A DNA stretch of 63,427 nt from Paraplanobispora siamensis (GCF_016863175.1 NZ_BOOJ01000077.1:1-63427), one strand, 5' to 3'. Shown: positions 50,399 through 59,806, numbered from the stretch's first letter. Made by a program: numbers and translations. Notes: generated by a model from the letters alone, not told the origin.

Positions 50399-52177
50399 GT
50401 GGGCGGACGGCACCGGACAGATGAACTCGACGACGGCTACACCTCATACAACGAGCCGGCCCGCCGTCGACGGAACGGGGGGCGGAGCAAGGTACTGGTC
50501 CCGCTGGCGGGATCGGTCGCCCTGGCCGTGCTGCTCGGAGTCGCCGCCTTCGTGATCATCAACCGGGACCGGGGGTGCTCCGGGGACACGGTCGCGCTCC
50601 GGGTCACCGCCTCGCCCGACATCCAGCCCGCCCTGGCGAAGATCGCCGACCGGTTCAACAAGGCCGGCCACGAGGTCGACGGCGGGTGCGCGAGCGTCAA
50701 GGTGAGCAAGGCCGCCTCGGCGACGGTGGCCGCCGGGCTGAGCGGCAGCGGCGGCAAGGTCGGCGCGATGGACCTGTGGATCCCGGACTCGTCCCTGTGG
50801 GTGACCGGCCTGCGCGCGAAGAACCCGGCCGTGCCCGCGCCCTCCGGGTCCGTCGCCCAGTCCCCCGTGGTCATGGTGGCCGCCGGATCGATGGTGTCGA
50901 ACCTGCAGAAGAGCTTCGGCGAGGCGAGCTGGAGCGGCATGATCAACGCCACGAACGCGGCCAACGTCGACGGCCCCGGCCGCAAGGTGCGCGTGCTCGC
51001 GCTGGACCCCTCGCTCAACGCCGCCGGGCTGGGCGCGCTGCTGGCCGCCTCCGGGGTGGCCACCGCCGCGGGCGTCGGCGAGGAGCAGCTGGTCGGCGCG
51101 ATGAAGACGCTGTCCGGCTCGACGGTCAAGGACCAGGAGGCCCTGCTGGCCAGCCTGGGGGTCAAGGGACGCCGCACCCCGCTGGGGATCTCCTCCGAAC
51201 AGGGCGTCTGGGCGTTCAACGCCACCAAGAAGCCCGACGTCCCGGCCGTGCCGCTCTATCCGGCCGAGGGCACCTTCGTCCTGGACTATCCCGTGGTCGT
51301 CATGTCCCGCGACGAGGGCACGCGCAAGGTGGCAGAGGAGTTCACCAAGGAGCTCGGCACCGACGCCGCCAAGACCGCCCTGCGCGACCAGGGCTTCCGC
51401 ACCCCGGACGGCAAGGGCGGCAAGGCGATCTCCGACACCGGCGGCTTCCAGGCCAAGGCGCCGCAGGCGCTGGAGGTGCCCGACGCCAAGACCGTCGCGC
51501 GGTTGTCGCAGTCGTGGTCGCGGCTCAACCTCGGCACCCGGCTCGTCACCCTGCTGGACGTCTCCGGCACCATGGCGCTGCCGGTGCCCGGCACCGGCCT
51601 GACCCGGATGCAGGCGATCGGCAAGATCGCCCTCGAGGGCATGCAGCTGTTCCCCACCAACAGCGAGATGGGCCTGTGGGAGTTCTCCACCCACCTCGAC
51701 GGCCAGGGCGTGGACTACCGGGAGGCGGTCCCGGTCGGCCCGCTGACCGAGAACGTGGAGGGCGTGCTGCGCCGGGACCTGATCAGGCAGAAGCTGTCGA
51801 CGGTCCAGGCCAAGGCGACCGGCGACACCGGTCTCAACGACACCCTCGCCGCCGCCTACAAGATGATGAAGGACAACTACAAGAGCGACAAGATCAACAC
51901 GATCCTCATCATGACGGACGGCGCCGGCAACGACGACCCCGACGGCGGGATGAGCAACAAGGAGATCGTGAACTTCCTCAAGCAGGAGTTCGACCCGGAG
52001 AAGCCGATCAGCATCATCCTCATCGCCTTCGGCCCCGAGGCGGCCGCCGGCAAGCGGCAGATGGACGCGCTGGCCAAGGCGACCAACGGCGACGCCTACA
52101 TCGCCAAGAACATCCTGGAGATCCGCAAGTTCTTCCTGGAGGGCATGAAGCGCCGCCTCTGCTCGCCCAACTGCTGA
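50399..52177 (+). CDS. Extracellular substrate-binding/VWA fusion protein
   Basis: A 592-residue membrane-anchored protein. After a basic cytoplasmic start, one helix (VPLAGSVALAVLLGVAAFVII) leads outside. Residues ~65-370 are a periplasmic-binding-protein fold (VTASPDIQPALAKIADRFNK, MDLWIPDSSLWV, FVLDYPVVVMSRDEGTRKVA). Residues ~380-592 are a von Willebrand A domain with a MIDAS site at DVSGTM (Asp387; Thr in place of the last Ser) and DGAGNDDPDGG. The GTG start has AGAGGG upstream. Paired PBP-VWA proteins occur in actinomycete envelopes; the ligand is unknown. A T-run terminator follows. Confidence 0.87.
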   Translation: MGGRHRTDELDDGYTSYNEPARRRRNGGRSKVLVPLAGSVALAVLLGVAAFVIINRDRGCSGDTVALRVTASPDIQPALAKIADRFNKAGHEVDGGCASVKVSKAASATVAAGLSGSGGKVGAMDLWIPDSSLWVTGLRAKNPAVPAPSGSVAQSPVVMVAAGSMVSNLQKSFGEASWSGMINATNAANVDGPGRKVRVLALDPSLNAAGLGALLAASGVATAAGVGEEQLVGAMKTLSGSTVKDQEALLASLGVKGRRTPLGISSEQGVWAFNATKKPDVPAVPLYPAEGTFVLDYPVVVMSRDEGTRKVAEEFTKELGTDAAKTALRDQGFRTPDGKGGKAISDTGGFQAKAPQALEVPDAKTVARLSQSWSRLNLGTRLVTLLDVSGTMALPVPGTGLTRMQAIGKIALEGMQLFPTNSEMGLWEFSTHLDGQGVDYREAVPVGPLTENVEGVLRRDLIRQKLSTVQAKATGDTGLNDTLAAAYKMMKDNYKSDKINTILIMTDGAGNDDPDGGMSNKEIVNFLKQEFDPEKPISIILIAFGPEAAAGKRQMDALAKATNGDAYIAKNILEIRKFFLEGMKRRLCSPNC

Positions 52178-52201
52178 TCTCCGTCACTCCCGCCTCCGCT
52201 G

Positions 52202-52238
52202 AACGGCCGGCGCCCCACGGGCACCGGCCGTCTCAGTT
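52202..52238 (+). terminator. Intrinsic terminator with T-run
   Basis: ACGGCCGG (52202-52209) pairs with CCGGCCGT (52223-52230) and is followed by CTCAGTTTT. This is the clearest classical terminator in the window. Confidence 0.85.
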
Positions 52239-52357
52239 TTCCCAGCTCATGCCAGGTCGGCATATCAGGACAACCCCCAATGAATCAGTGGCGTCCCACG
52301 CATGTGGGGTCTCGGGCATGGCCCGTGAACAAAAGCGTCCTACGGGGAGGAAAGCCC

Positions 52358-53932
52358 GTGCCCGGATGGCCGACCGTCGGCCGAGCCGACGACCAACGAC
52401 TCGTGGAGGCGCTCAGGCATGCCGACACGCAGGCGCCCGCGAGCCTCTACGACGCCTACGCCGAACGCCTGACCGACTACGCCGGTTCCCTGCTGGCCGA
52501 CCGGGACGGCGCCGCGGAGGCGGTGCACGACGCCCTGGTCACCGCGCAGGGATGCGTGGACCGGCTGCGCGACGCCGGGCGCCTGCGCCCCTGGCTGTAC
52601 GCCCTCGTCCGCTTCCGCTGCACGATCCGCCCCCAGGGCGAGGAGGGGACGACGCCCCTGCCCTCCCCGGAGGGCCACGACGACCCCCAGGAACGCGAAC
52701 TCGCCTGGCTGGTGTACGAGACCTTAGCCGAGCTGAGCGGGCCGGAGCGGGAGATTCTGGAGCTCTCCCTCCGGCACGGCCTGGGCGCCGGCGAGGTCGG
52801 CGCGGTCGTCGGGCTGACCTCCCGGCAGGTCACGACACGGCTCGGCCGGGCCCGCGACCACGTGGAGAACGCCGCCGCCGCGGTCGTGCTCGCCAGGGTC
52901 GGCCGGGCGCACTGCCCCGACCTGTCGGCGATGGTGGACTCGCTGGAGGGGCCGCTCCCCCCGATGCTGCGCAGGCGGCTGTCGGGCCACATCGCCCGGT
53001 GCGAGGTCTGCATCGAACGCCGGGACCGGCACGTCTCGGCCGGGCGGTTGCTCGACCTGGTGCCGGTGCTCTTCCCGCCGCTCTCCCTGCGCCGCCGCGT
53101 CATCGAGACGTGCGTGAACCCCGCCCTCGACGCGACCAGGGCCGCCATCGTCGAGGCGGGCGACCGCTTCGACCGGTCGGGCTTCCCCGTCGTGACCGCC
53201 CGGCCCGCCCGCGAGTCCGGGCCGCGCCGCACGGCGCGGCGCAGGAGGAGCAAGCGCAGCGTCCCGATCGTCGTGGCCGCGGTGGGTCTCCTGGCGGCCA
53301 CCGGAGGCATGATCGCCCTCACCGGGCAGGACATCGGCTCCGGCTCGACCGGGCTGGCCGAGGCCGCGCCCGAGCCCGCACCGCCGACGATCACCTTCGA
53401 GCCCGGTCCCGAGACGACCTCGCCGCAGGAGGCGACGCCGGAGGACACCCCGGAACCCGAGCCCACCCCGGAGCCGGTCTCCTCGGTGACGCCCTCCGCC
53501 GCACCCGCCCCCGGCCCGGTCCGCCGTACGGCGCCCCAGCGGTCCCGCCCCGCGCGCACCTCCGCCCCCCGTCCCGCCGCCCGGCTGGCCGTCTCGTGCC
53601 CGTCGCACATCGGCCAGGAAGGAGGGCAGATCCGGGTCACCGCGCACAACGCCCCCCTCGCCTGGTCGGCGGCCGCATCGGGAGGATTGACCGTCCAGCC
53701 ACGGCGGGGACGGCTCAAGGCTGGTGCGACGGGAGTGATTTGGGTCACTTATTCTGACATCGGGAACCAGAGTTCCGGACGGGTCTCATTCCGGTCCGCA
53801 GGGGGCGACCCGAGTTGCACGATCATGTGGGAAAGCCCAGAACCAACGGCTTCCGAGCCCGATCCGGACCCCGTGCCGACCCCCTCGGAGAGCCTCTCGC
53901 CGGAGTCCACGCCCGCACCGGAGACGTCTTGA
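52358..53932 (+). CDS. ECF-type sigma factor fused to anti-sigma-like C-terminus
   Basis: A 524-residue protein. Residues ~10-190 contain sigma-70 region 2-like (LYDAYAERLTDYAGSLLADR, PWLYALVRFRCT) and region 4 (LSGPEREILELSLRHGLGAG, EVGAVVGLTSRQVTTRLGRA). A zinc-finger-like HIARCEVC (H-x3-C-x2-C) at ~208-215, as in anti-sigma factors, follows. Then come a basic stretch, one membrane helix (IVVAAVGLLAATGGMIAL, ~303-320), a Pro/Glu-rich linker and an extracellular beta domain with LAVSCPSH and CTIMW. One chain could therefore sense outside and control transcription inside. GTG 52358 has GGGGAGG 7 nt upstream. Codon 123 is TTA (52724-52726). Confidence 0.87.
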   Translation: MPGWPTVGRADDQRLVEALRHADTQAPASLYDAYAERLTDYAGSLLADRDGAAEAVHDALVTAQGCVDRLRDAGRLRPWLYALVRFRCTIRPQGEEGTTPLPSPEGHDDPQERELAWLVYETLAELSGPEREILELSLRHGLGAGEVGAVVGLTSRQVTTRLGRARDHVENAAAAVVLARVGRAHCPDLSAMVDSLEGPLPPMLRRRLSGHIARCEVCIERRDRHVSAGRLLDLVPVLFPPLSLRRRVIETCVNPALDATRAAIVEAGDRFDRSGFPVVTARPARESGPRRTARRRRSKRSVPIVVAAVGLLAATGGMIALTGQDIGSGSTGLAEAAPEPAPPTITFEPGPETTSPQEATPEDTPEPEPTPEPVSSVTPSAAPAPGPVRRTAPQRSRPARTSAPRPAARLAVSCPSHIGQEGGQIRVTAHNAPLAWSAAASGGLTVQPRRGRLKAGATGVIWVTYSDIGNQSSGRVSFRSAGGDPSCTIMWESPEPTASEPDPDPVPTPSESLSPESTPAPETS

Positions 53933-54085
53933 CTCTTTGACCACACCTTGGATGTGGGACAGACATCTCTTTGCAATCAGGTAAACCATGGACAGATGCC
54001 AGACGTCGCCATTGACGTTGGTGCGCGCCGGTTGGTCACATGAGGTGGCCACCAGCCGTCCACCTGTCCATCCGGGGAGCCAGAG

Positions 54086-54457
54086 ATGCCGATCGACCGT
54101 CGAGTGTTCACGTGGATACTCGCCGTTGCCTGCATTTCTGGGGCGGTTCTGACCCTGGCGGGCGTGGATACACCCCTTCGTCTGGTTTTAACCCCCATGT
54201 TCCTTCTGGTGGTTCCCGGGGCGGCAGTCATGGGACTGTTGCGTGATCGTGACCCTCTTGCGGCACTATCAGTGGGGGCGGCGGCAAGTCTCGTTGTAAA
54301 CGTTCTACTTGCCACCGCCATGCTTTCTTTTGACGCGTGGTCGCCCCGGGCGGGAGTGGCCACCATCGCTGTACTGAGCGGCTTCATCTACGTGCTGCGT
54401 GTTTTGTACCGGGGGAGCGAGAGCTTGCAGACCGAACAGGGGGCCAGGTCAAGGTGA
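54086..54457 (+). CDS. Small membrane protein at the head of the polysaccharide operon
   Basis: A 123-residue protein with four helices (FTWILAVACISGAVLTLAGV, LVLTPMFLLVVPGAAVMGLL, LAALSVGAAASLVVNVLLAT, AGVATIAVLSGFIYVLRVLY). It recalls the DUF1616-like membrane proteins in polysaccharide clusters, but the match is loose. Codon 35 is TTA (54188-54190). GGGGAG precedes ATG 54086. Its stop overlaps the next start (GTGA at 54454-54457), so it is coupled to the acyltransferase gene and is the likely first gene of the cluster. Confidence 0.72.
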   Translation: MPIDRRVFTWILAVACISGAVLTLAGVDTPLRLVLTPMFLLVVPGAAVMGLLRDRDPLAALSVGAAASLVVNVLLATAMLSFDAWSPRAGVATIAVLSGFIYVLRVLYRGSESLQTEQGARSR

Positions 54458-55581
54458 ACATCAGCATCGTTCGCCCGAGAGACCTCGGCGAGGCCGAGAT
54501 CTCCCGCTGGCGGGACCTGCAGGGAGCCGACGCCTCCCTGGACAATCCGTTTCTGTCCGTGGAATTCGCGCTGGCCATGGGGCGGCTTCGCGACTACGTC
54601 CGCGTCGCCGTCATCGAGGACGGCGACAAGATCGTGGGGTTCTTCCCCTACGAGCGGCACAACTTCGGCATCGGCAAGCCGCTGGGCGGGTTCCTCACCA
54701 CCTGCCACGGGCTGATCTCGATCCCCGGCCTGAAGGTGGACCTGCGCGCCCTGCTGCGCGCGTGCAAGCTCTCGGTCTTCGACTTCGACCACATGGTCGC
54801 GGGCCAGCCGACCTTCGAGGCGCACCAGACCGATGTGCGGCCCGCGCCGATCATGGACCTCAGCGTCGGCTTCGACGCCTACATCGAGCAGGTTCGCGCC
54901 AACTCTCCCAAGAACTACAAGACTGTCCGTTATAAAGAGCGCAAGCTCGGCCGCGAGCAGGGCGAGCTTCGCTTCGAGTGGGACTCCACCGACGGTGGAG
55001 CGCTGCGTCAGCTGATGCAGTGGAAGTCGGACCAGTACCGCCGCACCGGCCGGGTGGACCGCTTCGCCCAGCCGTGGATCGTCCAGCTGCTGGACGAGAT
55101 GCACGCCGAGAGGTCGAGCACCTTCTCCGGCGTGCTGACCATGGTCTACGCCGGCGACACGCCGGTCGCGGGACATTTCGGTCTTCGTACGGCCGACACC
55201 CTGGTGGGTTGGTTCCCCGCTTACGACACCGAGTTCGCCCGCTATTCACCGGGGATCGTGCACCACCTGCTGATGGCGGAGCACGCGGCGAACGCGGGCC
55301 TGCGCCAGGTCGACATGGGCAAGGGCGGCCGCGAATACAAGGGCTGGCTAAAGACGGGTGATCTTTTCGTCGCCGAGGGGCGCGTCTCACGCCCGTCGCC
55401 GACGGCGGCCGTTCACTGGATGGGTCGGGCACCTGTCAACAAAGCACGCACCATCGTGACCGACCGCCCTGAACTGTATCGACTGGCTGATCGTGTGCTG
55501 AAAGGTTTCGGCCGGATGCGCACCTCCGTCCAGAACCAATCGCCCGCCACCGTTGTCAAGGAACCATGGGGGGCCGGTTAG
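54454..55581 (+). CDS. BioF2/CelD-like GNAT acyltransferase
   Basis: A 375-residue protein with two GNAT-like halves of the Acetyltransf_6 (BioF2-like, CelD/FemAB-related) family. Evidence: DNPFLSVEFALAMGRLRDYV, VIEDGDKIVGFFPYERHN, then NSPKNYKTVRYKERKLGREQ and LTMVYAGDTPVAGHFGLRTA, LVGWFPAYDTEFARYSPGIV, DMGKGGREYKGWLKTGD. Such enzymes sit in exopolysaccharide clusters and are thought to acylate sugars or transfer amino acids. GTG 54454 overlaps the previous stop. The acceptor is probably the polymer made by the following genes. Confidence 0.86.
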   Translation: MNISIVRPRDLGEAEISRWRDLQGADASLDNPFLSVEFALAMGRLRDYVRVAVIEDGDKIVGFFPYERHNFGIGKPLGGFLTTCHGLISIPGLKVDLRALLRACKLSVFDFDHMVAGQPTFEAHQTDVRPAPIMDLSVGFDAYIEQVRANSPKNYKTVRYKERKLGREQGELRFEWDSTDGGALRQLMQWKSDQYRRTGRVDRFAQPWIVQLLDEMHAERSSTFSGVLTMVYAGDTPVAGHFGLRTADTLVGWFPAYDTEFARYSPGIVHHLLMAEHAANAGLRQVDMGKGGREYKGWLKTGDLFVAEGRVSRPSPTAAVHWMGRAPVNKARTIVTDRPELYRLADRVLKGFGRMRTSVQNQSPATVVKEPWGAG

Positions 55582-55745
55582 GCCCCTCGACTCGTCCCAC
55601 TACCTCAGCAGCTCATTCCGCCAGGACCCTTCATGCATCCTCACCCGCATTCGCCACTTCCCTCGATCGTTCCGATCGTGCACGGCTCCGGGTCCGTCTG
55701 GCAGCCACCCATGACGACCGACCGTTCGGAAGGACATCCGTAATC

Positions 55746-56573
55746 ATGAGTCCCGACATCACCAAGCACTCGGCCAAGCCTCCGCTGAGGTCGATGCCTC
55801 CTATTGAGCGTTTCACCCCGCTCACCCCTCACATGGCCATTTCCCCTACGGTCAGCGTGGTCGTCCCGGCCATGAACGAGGCGGAGAACCTTCCGCACGT
55901 TTTCGCCACGCTGCCGCAGTGGATCGACGAGATCGTCCTGGTGGACGGCAACTCGGTGGACGACACCGTCGCCGTCGCCAAGCGGCTGCGGCCGAACGTC
56001 CGGGTGGTCACCCAGACGGGCAAGGGCAAGGGTGACGCGCTGGCCGCGGGGTTCGCCGCCTGCACCAGCGACATCATCGTGATGATCGACGCCGACGGGT
56101 CCACCGACGGCCGGGAGATCATCCAGTTCGTGGGTGCGCTGGTCACGGGTGCCGACTTCGTCAAGGGTTCGCGTTACGCGACCGGTGGGGGCAGCGACGA
56201 CCTCACCTTCACCCGCACGTTCGGCAACAAGGTGCTCACCGGGCTGGTCAACAAGATCTACGGCACGCAGTACACCGACCTCTGCTACGGGTACAACGCC
56301 TTCTGGGCGCGTCACCTCGACGTTCTGAACATCGACTGCGCGGGCTTCGAGGTCGAGACCCTGATGAACATCAGGGCCGCCAAGGCCGGGTTGAAGATCC
56401 AGGAGGTCCCCAGCCACGAGCGCTGCCGGATCCACGGGGAGAGCAACCTCCACGCGGTCCGGGACGGCATCCGCGTGCTGAAGACCATCATCAGGGAGTG
56501 GCGCGCCAAGCCGGCCGCCGTGCTGCCCGAGCCCCAGACCGCCGCCCCGGCCGCCGACCAGGGCGCCGCCTAG
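55746..56573 (+). CDS. Family 2 glycosyltransferase (dolichol-phosphate-type)
   Basis: A 275-residue inverting glycosyltransferase. VSVVVPAMNEAENLPHVFAT starts the GT-A fold, EIVLVDGNSVDDTV and VIVMIDADGSTDGREI contain the DxD nucleotide-binding motifs, and GADFVKGSRYATGGGSDDL is family-typical. The sequence is most like polyprenyl-phosphate mannosyl/glucosyl transferases but lacks C-terminal membrane helices. The first ~30 residues (HSAKPPLRSMPPIERFTPLT) are a flexible lead. ATG 55746 is chosen; GGAAGGA lies farther upstream than usual. Confidence 0.88.
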   Translation: MSPDITKHSAKPPLRSMPPIERFTPLTPHMAISPTVSVVVPAMNEAENLPHVFATLPQWIDEIVLVDGNSVDDTVAVAKRLRPNVRVVTQTGKGKGDALAAGFAACTSDIIVMIDADGSTDGREIIQFVGALVTGADFVKGSRYATGGGSDDLTFTRTFGNKVLTGLVNKIYGTQYTDLCYGYNAFWARHLDVLNIDCAGFEVETLMNIRAAKAGLKIQEVPSHERCRIHGESNLHAVRDGIRVLKTIIREWRAKPAAVLPEPQTAAPAADQGAA

Positions 56574-56575
56574 TC

Positions 56576-57517
56576 ATGAAGACCAGTGTCGTCATCTGCG
56601 TCTACACCGAGGAGCGCTGGGAGGACATCCGGGCAGCCGTGGCATCGGTCGAGGGCCAGACGCGGAAGCCGCACGAGATCATTCTGGTCGTCGACTACAA
56701 CCCCGACCTGCACCTGATGCTCAAGCGTGAATATCCCAACGCGATCGTGGTGGAGAACGCGCACGAGAAGGGGCTGTCCGGTGGCAAGAACACCGGTGCG
56801 GCGACCGCCTCGGGCGACATCGTGGCCTATCTGGACGACGACGCGGTGGCCGAGCCCGGTTGGCTGGAAGCTTTGGAGGAGGGTTTCCAGGATCCGTCCG
56901 TCGTGGGGGTGGGCGGGTACACCAGGCCGCTGTGGGCGACGGGCCGTCGCCCGCGCTGGTTTCCGCGCGAGTTCGACTGGACCGTGGGGTGCTCCTACGA
57001 GGGCATGCCCACGGTCCGGGCACCGATCCGCAACGTCATGGGGGGCAACGCCGCCTTCCGCAGGGAGGTCGTGGCGGGGGTCGGCGGGTTCCACACCGGG
57101 ATCGGCCGCAGCGTCCAGGGCCGCAAGCCGCGGCCCCTGGGCTGCGAGGAGACCGAGTTCTGCATCCGGCTCTCCCAGCGCAGGCCCGGCTCGGTGATGC
57201 TCTTCGAGCCGGACGCGGTGATCGGTCACAAGGTCTCGGCCGCGCGCTCCCGGTTCTCGTACTTCCGGTCCCGGTGCTACGCCGAGGGTCTGTCCAAGGC
57301 TCTGGTCACCCAGAGCGTCGGCGCCGGCGACGGGCTCGCCAGCGAGCGCGCGCACGCGCTGAAGGCGCTGCCGCTGGGCGCGCTGCGCGGGGTCGGGGAG
57401 GCGCTGCGCGGCGACCCGTCCGGCCTGGGCAGGGCCGCCGCGATCGTGATCGGCCTGGCCTGGACCACCTGGGGTTATGTTGTCGGTTCTCTCCGCCTGA
57501 AGCTGGGGCAGTCATGA
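56576..57517 (+). CDS. Family 2 glycosyltransferase (rhamnosyl-type)
   Basis: A 313-residue GT-A enzyme. TSVVICVYTEERWEDIRAAV and EIILVVDYNPDLHLMLKREY form the start, LSGGKNTGAATASGDIVAYL and DDDAVAEPGWLEAL hold the nucleotide and metal site, and NVMGGNAAFRREVVAGVGGF and CEETEFCIRLSQR give the acceptor and catalytic-base region. It has a hydrophobic C-terminal segment (AAAIVIGLAWTTWGYVVGSL) that may bind membrane. It starts 2 bp after the preceding stop and overlaps the deacetylase gene by 4 bp, so the genes are tightly coupled. Confidence 0.9.
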   Translation: MKTSVVICVYTEERWEDIRAAVASVEGQTRKPHEIILVVDYNPDLHLMLKREYPNAIVVENAHEKGLSGGKNTGAATASGDIVAYLDDDAVAEPGWLEALEEGFQDPSVVGVGGYTRPLWATGRRPRWFPREFDWTVGCSYEGMPTVRAPIRNVMGGNAAFRREVVAGVGGFHTGIGRSVQGRKPRPLGCEETEFCIRLSQRRPGSVMLFEPDAVIGHKVSAARSRFSYFRSRCYAEGLSKALVTQSVGAGDGLASERAHALKALPLGALRGVGEALRGDPSGLGRAAAIVIGLAWTTWGYVVGSLRLKLGQS

Positions 57518-58317
57518 TCCGCGTGCCCATCCTGATGTACCACTCGGTCTCCGACAGGCCGACCGCCGAGACCAAGCCGCTGGCCGTACGGCCCTCGGCC
57601 TTCGGCGAGCAGCTCTCCTATCTCAAGGAGAGCGGCTTCACGCCGTTGACGGTGGCCGACCTGGTGGCCTCGCTGCACCGCAACAACGGGCGCTCCATCC
57701 CGGAGCGCCCGATCGTGGTGACCTTCGACGACGGCTACGAGGACTTCCACTCCGAGGCCCTGCCCCTGCTGGAGCAGCACGACTTTCCCGCGACGCTGTT
57801 CCTGACCAGCGGCTGGGTGAGCGACGCGGGCAAGGACGCGGCCGGCCGTCCGCTGGACAGGACACTGGCCTGGAGCCAGGTCCGCGAGGCCGTCTCCTGC
57901 GGCATCGAGATCGCCGGGCACAGCCACAGCCACCCGCAGCTCGACCAGCTGCCCGACGACCAGCTCCGGCAGGAGCTGCGCCGTAACAAGGCGCTGCTGG
58001 AGGACAAGCTCGGCACCCCGGTCACCACGATGGCCTACCCGTACGGCTACTCCAGCGCGCGCGTCCGGCGCGAGGTGCGCCGGGCCGGATACTGGGCCGC
58101 CTGCGCGGTGAACAACGCCATCGCCGCCGACCGGCACGACGTGCTCGCCATGCCGAGGCTGACCGTCACCGACGCCACCTCCATGACGATGTTCCGCCGG
58201 GCCGTCGGGGGCAACCGGGTCCCGCTGATCTACATGAAGGAGCGTGTGCTGACGAAGGGCTACGCCGTCGTCAGGCGCACCAGGTACGGCTTGCGCAAAG
58301 TCCGCGGACTCGCGTGA
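57514..58317 (+). CDS. Polysaccharide deacetylase (CE4, NodB)
   Basis: A 267-residue NodB-fold deacetylase. Motif 1 is VTFDDGYEDFHSEAL (catalytic Asp pair), motif 2 is AGHSHSHPQLDQL (zinc His ligands), and MAYPYGYSSARVRREVRRAG is motif 3. VPILMYHSVSDRP is the typical N-terminal strand. It would remove acetyl groups from amino sugars of the polymer, before or during export; no signal peptide is present, so it may act in the cytoplasm on the lipid-linked precursor. The start overlaps the preceding stop by 4 bp. Confidence 0.92.
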   Translation: MIRVPILMYHSVSDRPTAETKPLAVRPSAFGEQLSYLKESGFTPLTVADLVASLHRNNGRSIPERPIVVTFDDGYEDFHSEALPLLEQHDFPATLFLTSGWVSDAGKDAAGRPLDRTLAWSQVREAVSCGIEIAGHSHSHPQLDQLPDDQLRQELRRNKALLEDKLGTPVTTMAYPYGYSSARVRREVRRAGYWAACAVNNAIAADRHDVLAMPRLTVTDATSMTMFRRAVGGNRVPLIYMKERVLTKGYAVVRRTRYGLRKVRGLA

Positions 58318-58352
58318 GCGACACGTCTCCGGGCGTGAGGGGAGGGAAGGAC

Positions 58353-59798
58353 ATGAGCGAACTCGACGAGCGGACGATCCCGAACGGCGCGTTCGCGGAC
58401 GCGGGCTCCGAGCGCTTCGACGGGGGCGCCGCGCCCGCGGCCACGGCATCGGCCGCCCTGCACGAGGATGTCGCCGCGCAGGCGGCGGCGCGGCCGGGGG
58501 GCCTGTGGAGCAAGCTGCTCCGCGACCTGCGCAACCCGCTGTTCCGCAACGGTTACGCGCTCATGGCCAACACCGCCATCACCGCCGTGCTCGGCATGGG
58601 CTACTGGTGGCTCGCCGCGAAGCTGTACGACCCGGCCGACTTCGGCCACGGGCAGGCCGTGATCACCGCGATGCGGCTGTTCGCCTCGCTGACGGCGCTC
58701 GGCTTCGTGGGGGCGCTGGCCAGGTTCATCCCGCTGGCCGGGCGCCGCACGCCGGAGCTCATCCTCCGGGCCTACGTCATCGCCGGGGCCACCGGCGTGA
58801 CGGCGGCGGTCGGGTTCCTGATCACGCTGCCGTGGTGGGGGCCGACCTACGCCTCCCTGGGCGGTTTCGGCCAGGGGCTGTTCTTCCTGGCCTCGGTGCT
58901 GGTCTGGTCGGTGTTCACCCTCCAGGACGTGACCCTGGCCGGTCTGCGCAAGGCCACCTGGGTGCCGGTCAACAGCCTCGGCTACGGCCTGGTCAAGATG
59001 GTGATGCTGGTGGGGCTGGCGTTCGCGCTGCCCGACGACGGCATCTTCGTCTCCTGGATCATCCCGGCGGCGATGGCGCTGATCCCGATCAACATCTTCA
59101 TCTTCGGGAAGGTCGTCCCCCGGCACGTCAAGGAGACCAAGACCACCGCCCCGCCGCCCACGCTCCCCGAGATCGGGCGGTTCCTGGCCGGCGACTATCC
59201 GGGCACGTTCTCGATCCTGGCGATCGTCTATCTGATCCCGGTGCTGATCGCCGCCCAGGTGGACGAGGTGACGTTCGGCTACTTCTCGATGGCCCACACG
59301 CTGGGCTGCCTGATCGAGCTGCTGGCGATGAACATGGCCACCTCGCTCACCGTCGAGGGCTCCTTCGACAGGGACGCGCTGGCGGCCAACTCGCGCCGGG
59401 CGCTCCGCCGGGCCTTCATGATCATCGTTCCGATCGTGATCGTGACCATAGCCGCCGGACCGTTCATCCTGCGTGTCTTCGGCGACGGCTTCGCCGATCG
59501 CGGTACCTTGCTGCTTCAGTTGATGGCTCTGGCGGTGCTGCCGCGGGTGCTCATCGAGATCTACCTCAGCGGCCTCCGGGCCCGCGGGCAGGCTCGCAAA
59601 CTGGCGCTCGTCCAGATCGGACTGGCCGTCCTCGTGCTCGTCAGCACGATGCTGCTCTTCCCTCACCTGGGCGTGAACGCGGTTGGGTACGCACTGCTGC
59701 TGAGTGAGCTCGCGGTGGCCGCTCTGATCGTCAATGGACTACGCAAAATGCTCAATTATGGCAAAACTTCACAATCATCCGTCGCATCAGGGTCCTGA
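58353..59798 (+). CDS. Wzx-like polysaccharide flippase (MATE/MVF superfamily)
   Basis: A ~481-residue transporter with 12-14 helices, expected to flip lipid-linked oligosaccharide. N-terminal ~60 residues are soluble, then ITAVLGMGYWWLAAKLYDPA, GHGQAVITAMRLFASLTALG and so on, with the family phrase AARLYDPADFG-like KLYDPADFGHGQAV. ATG 58353 has GGAGGGAAGG immediately upstream. A GTG at 58314 overlaps the previous stop and is also possible. The position between sugar-modifying genes and the polymerase-like gene matches Wzx roles in Wzx/Wzy pathways. Confidence 0.88.
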   Translation: MSELDERTIPNGAFADAGSERFDGGAAPAATASAALHEDVAAQAAARPGGLWSKLLRDLRNPLFRNGYALMANTAITAVLGMGYWWLAAKLYDPADFGHGQAVITAMRLFASLTALGFVGALARFIPLAGRRTPELILRAYVIAGATGVTAAVGFLITLPWWGPTYASLGGFGQGLFFLASVLVWSVFTLQDVTLAGLRKATWVPVNSLGYGLVKMVMLVGLAFALPDDGIFVSWIIPAAMALIPINIFIFGKVVPRHVKETKTTAPPPTLPEIGRFLAGDYPGTFSILAIVYLIPVLIAAQVDEVTFGYFSMAHTLGCLIELLAMNMATSLTVEGSFDRDALAANSRRALRRAFMIIVPIVIVTIAAGPFILRVFGDGFADRGTLLLQLMALAVLPRVLIEIYLSGLRARGQARKLALVQIGLAVLVLVSTMLLFPHLGVNAVGYALLLSELAVAALIVNGLRKMLNYGKTSQSSVASGS

Positions 59799-59806
59799 CA
59801 GCCCTC

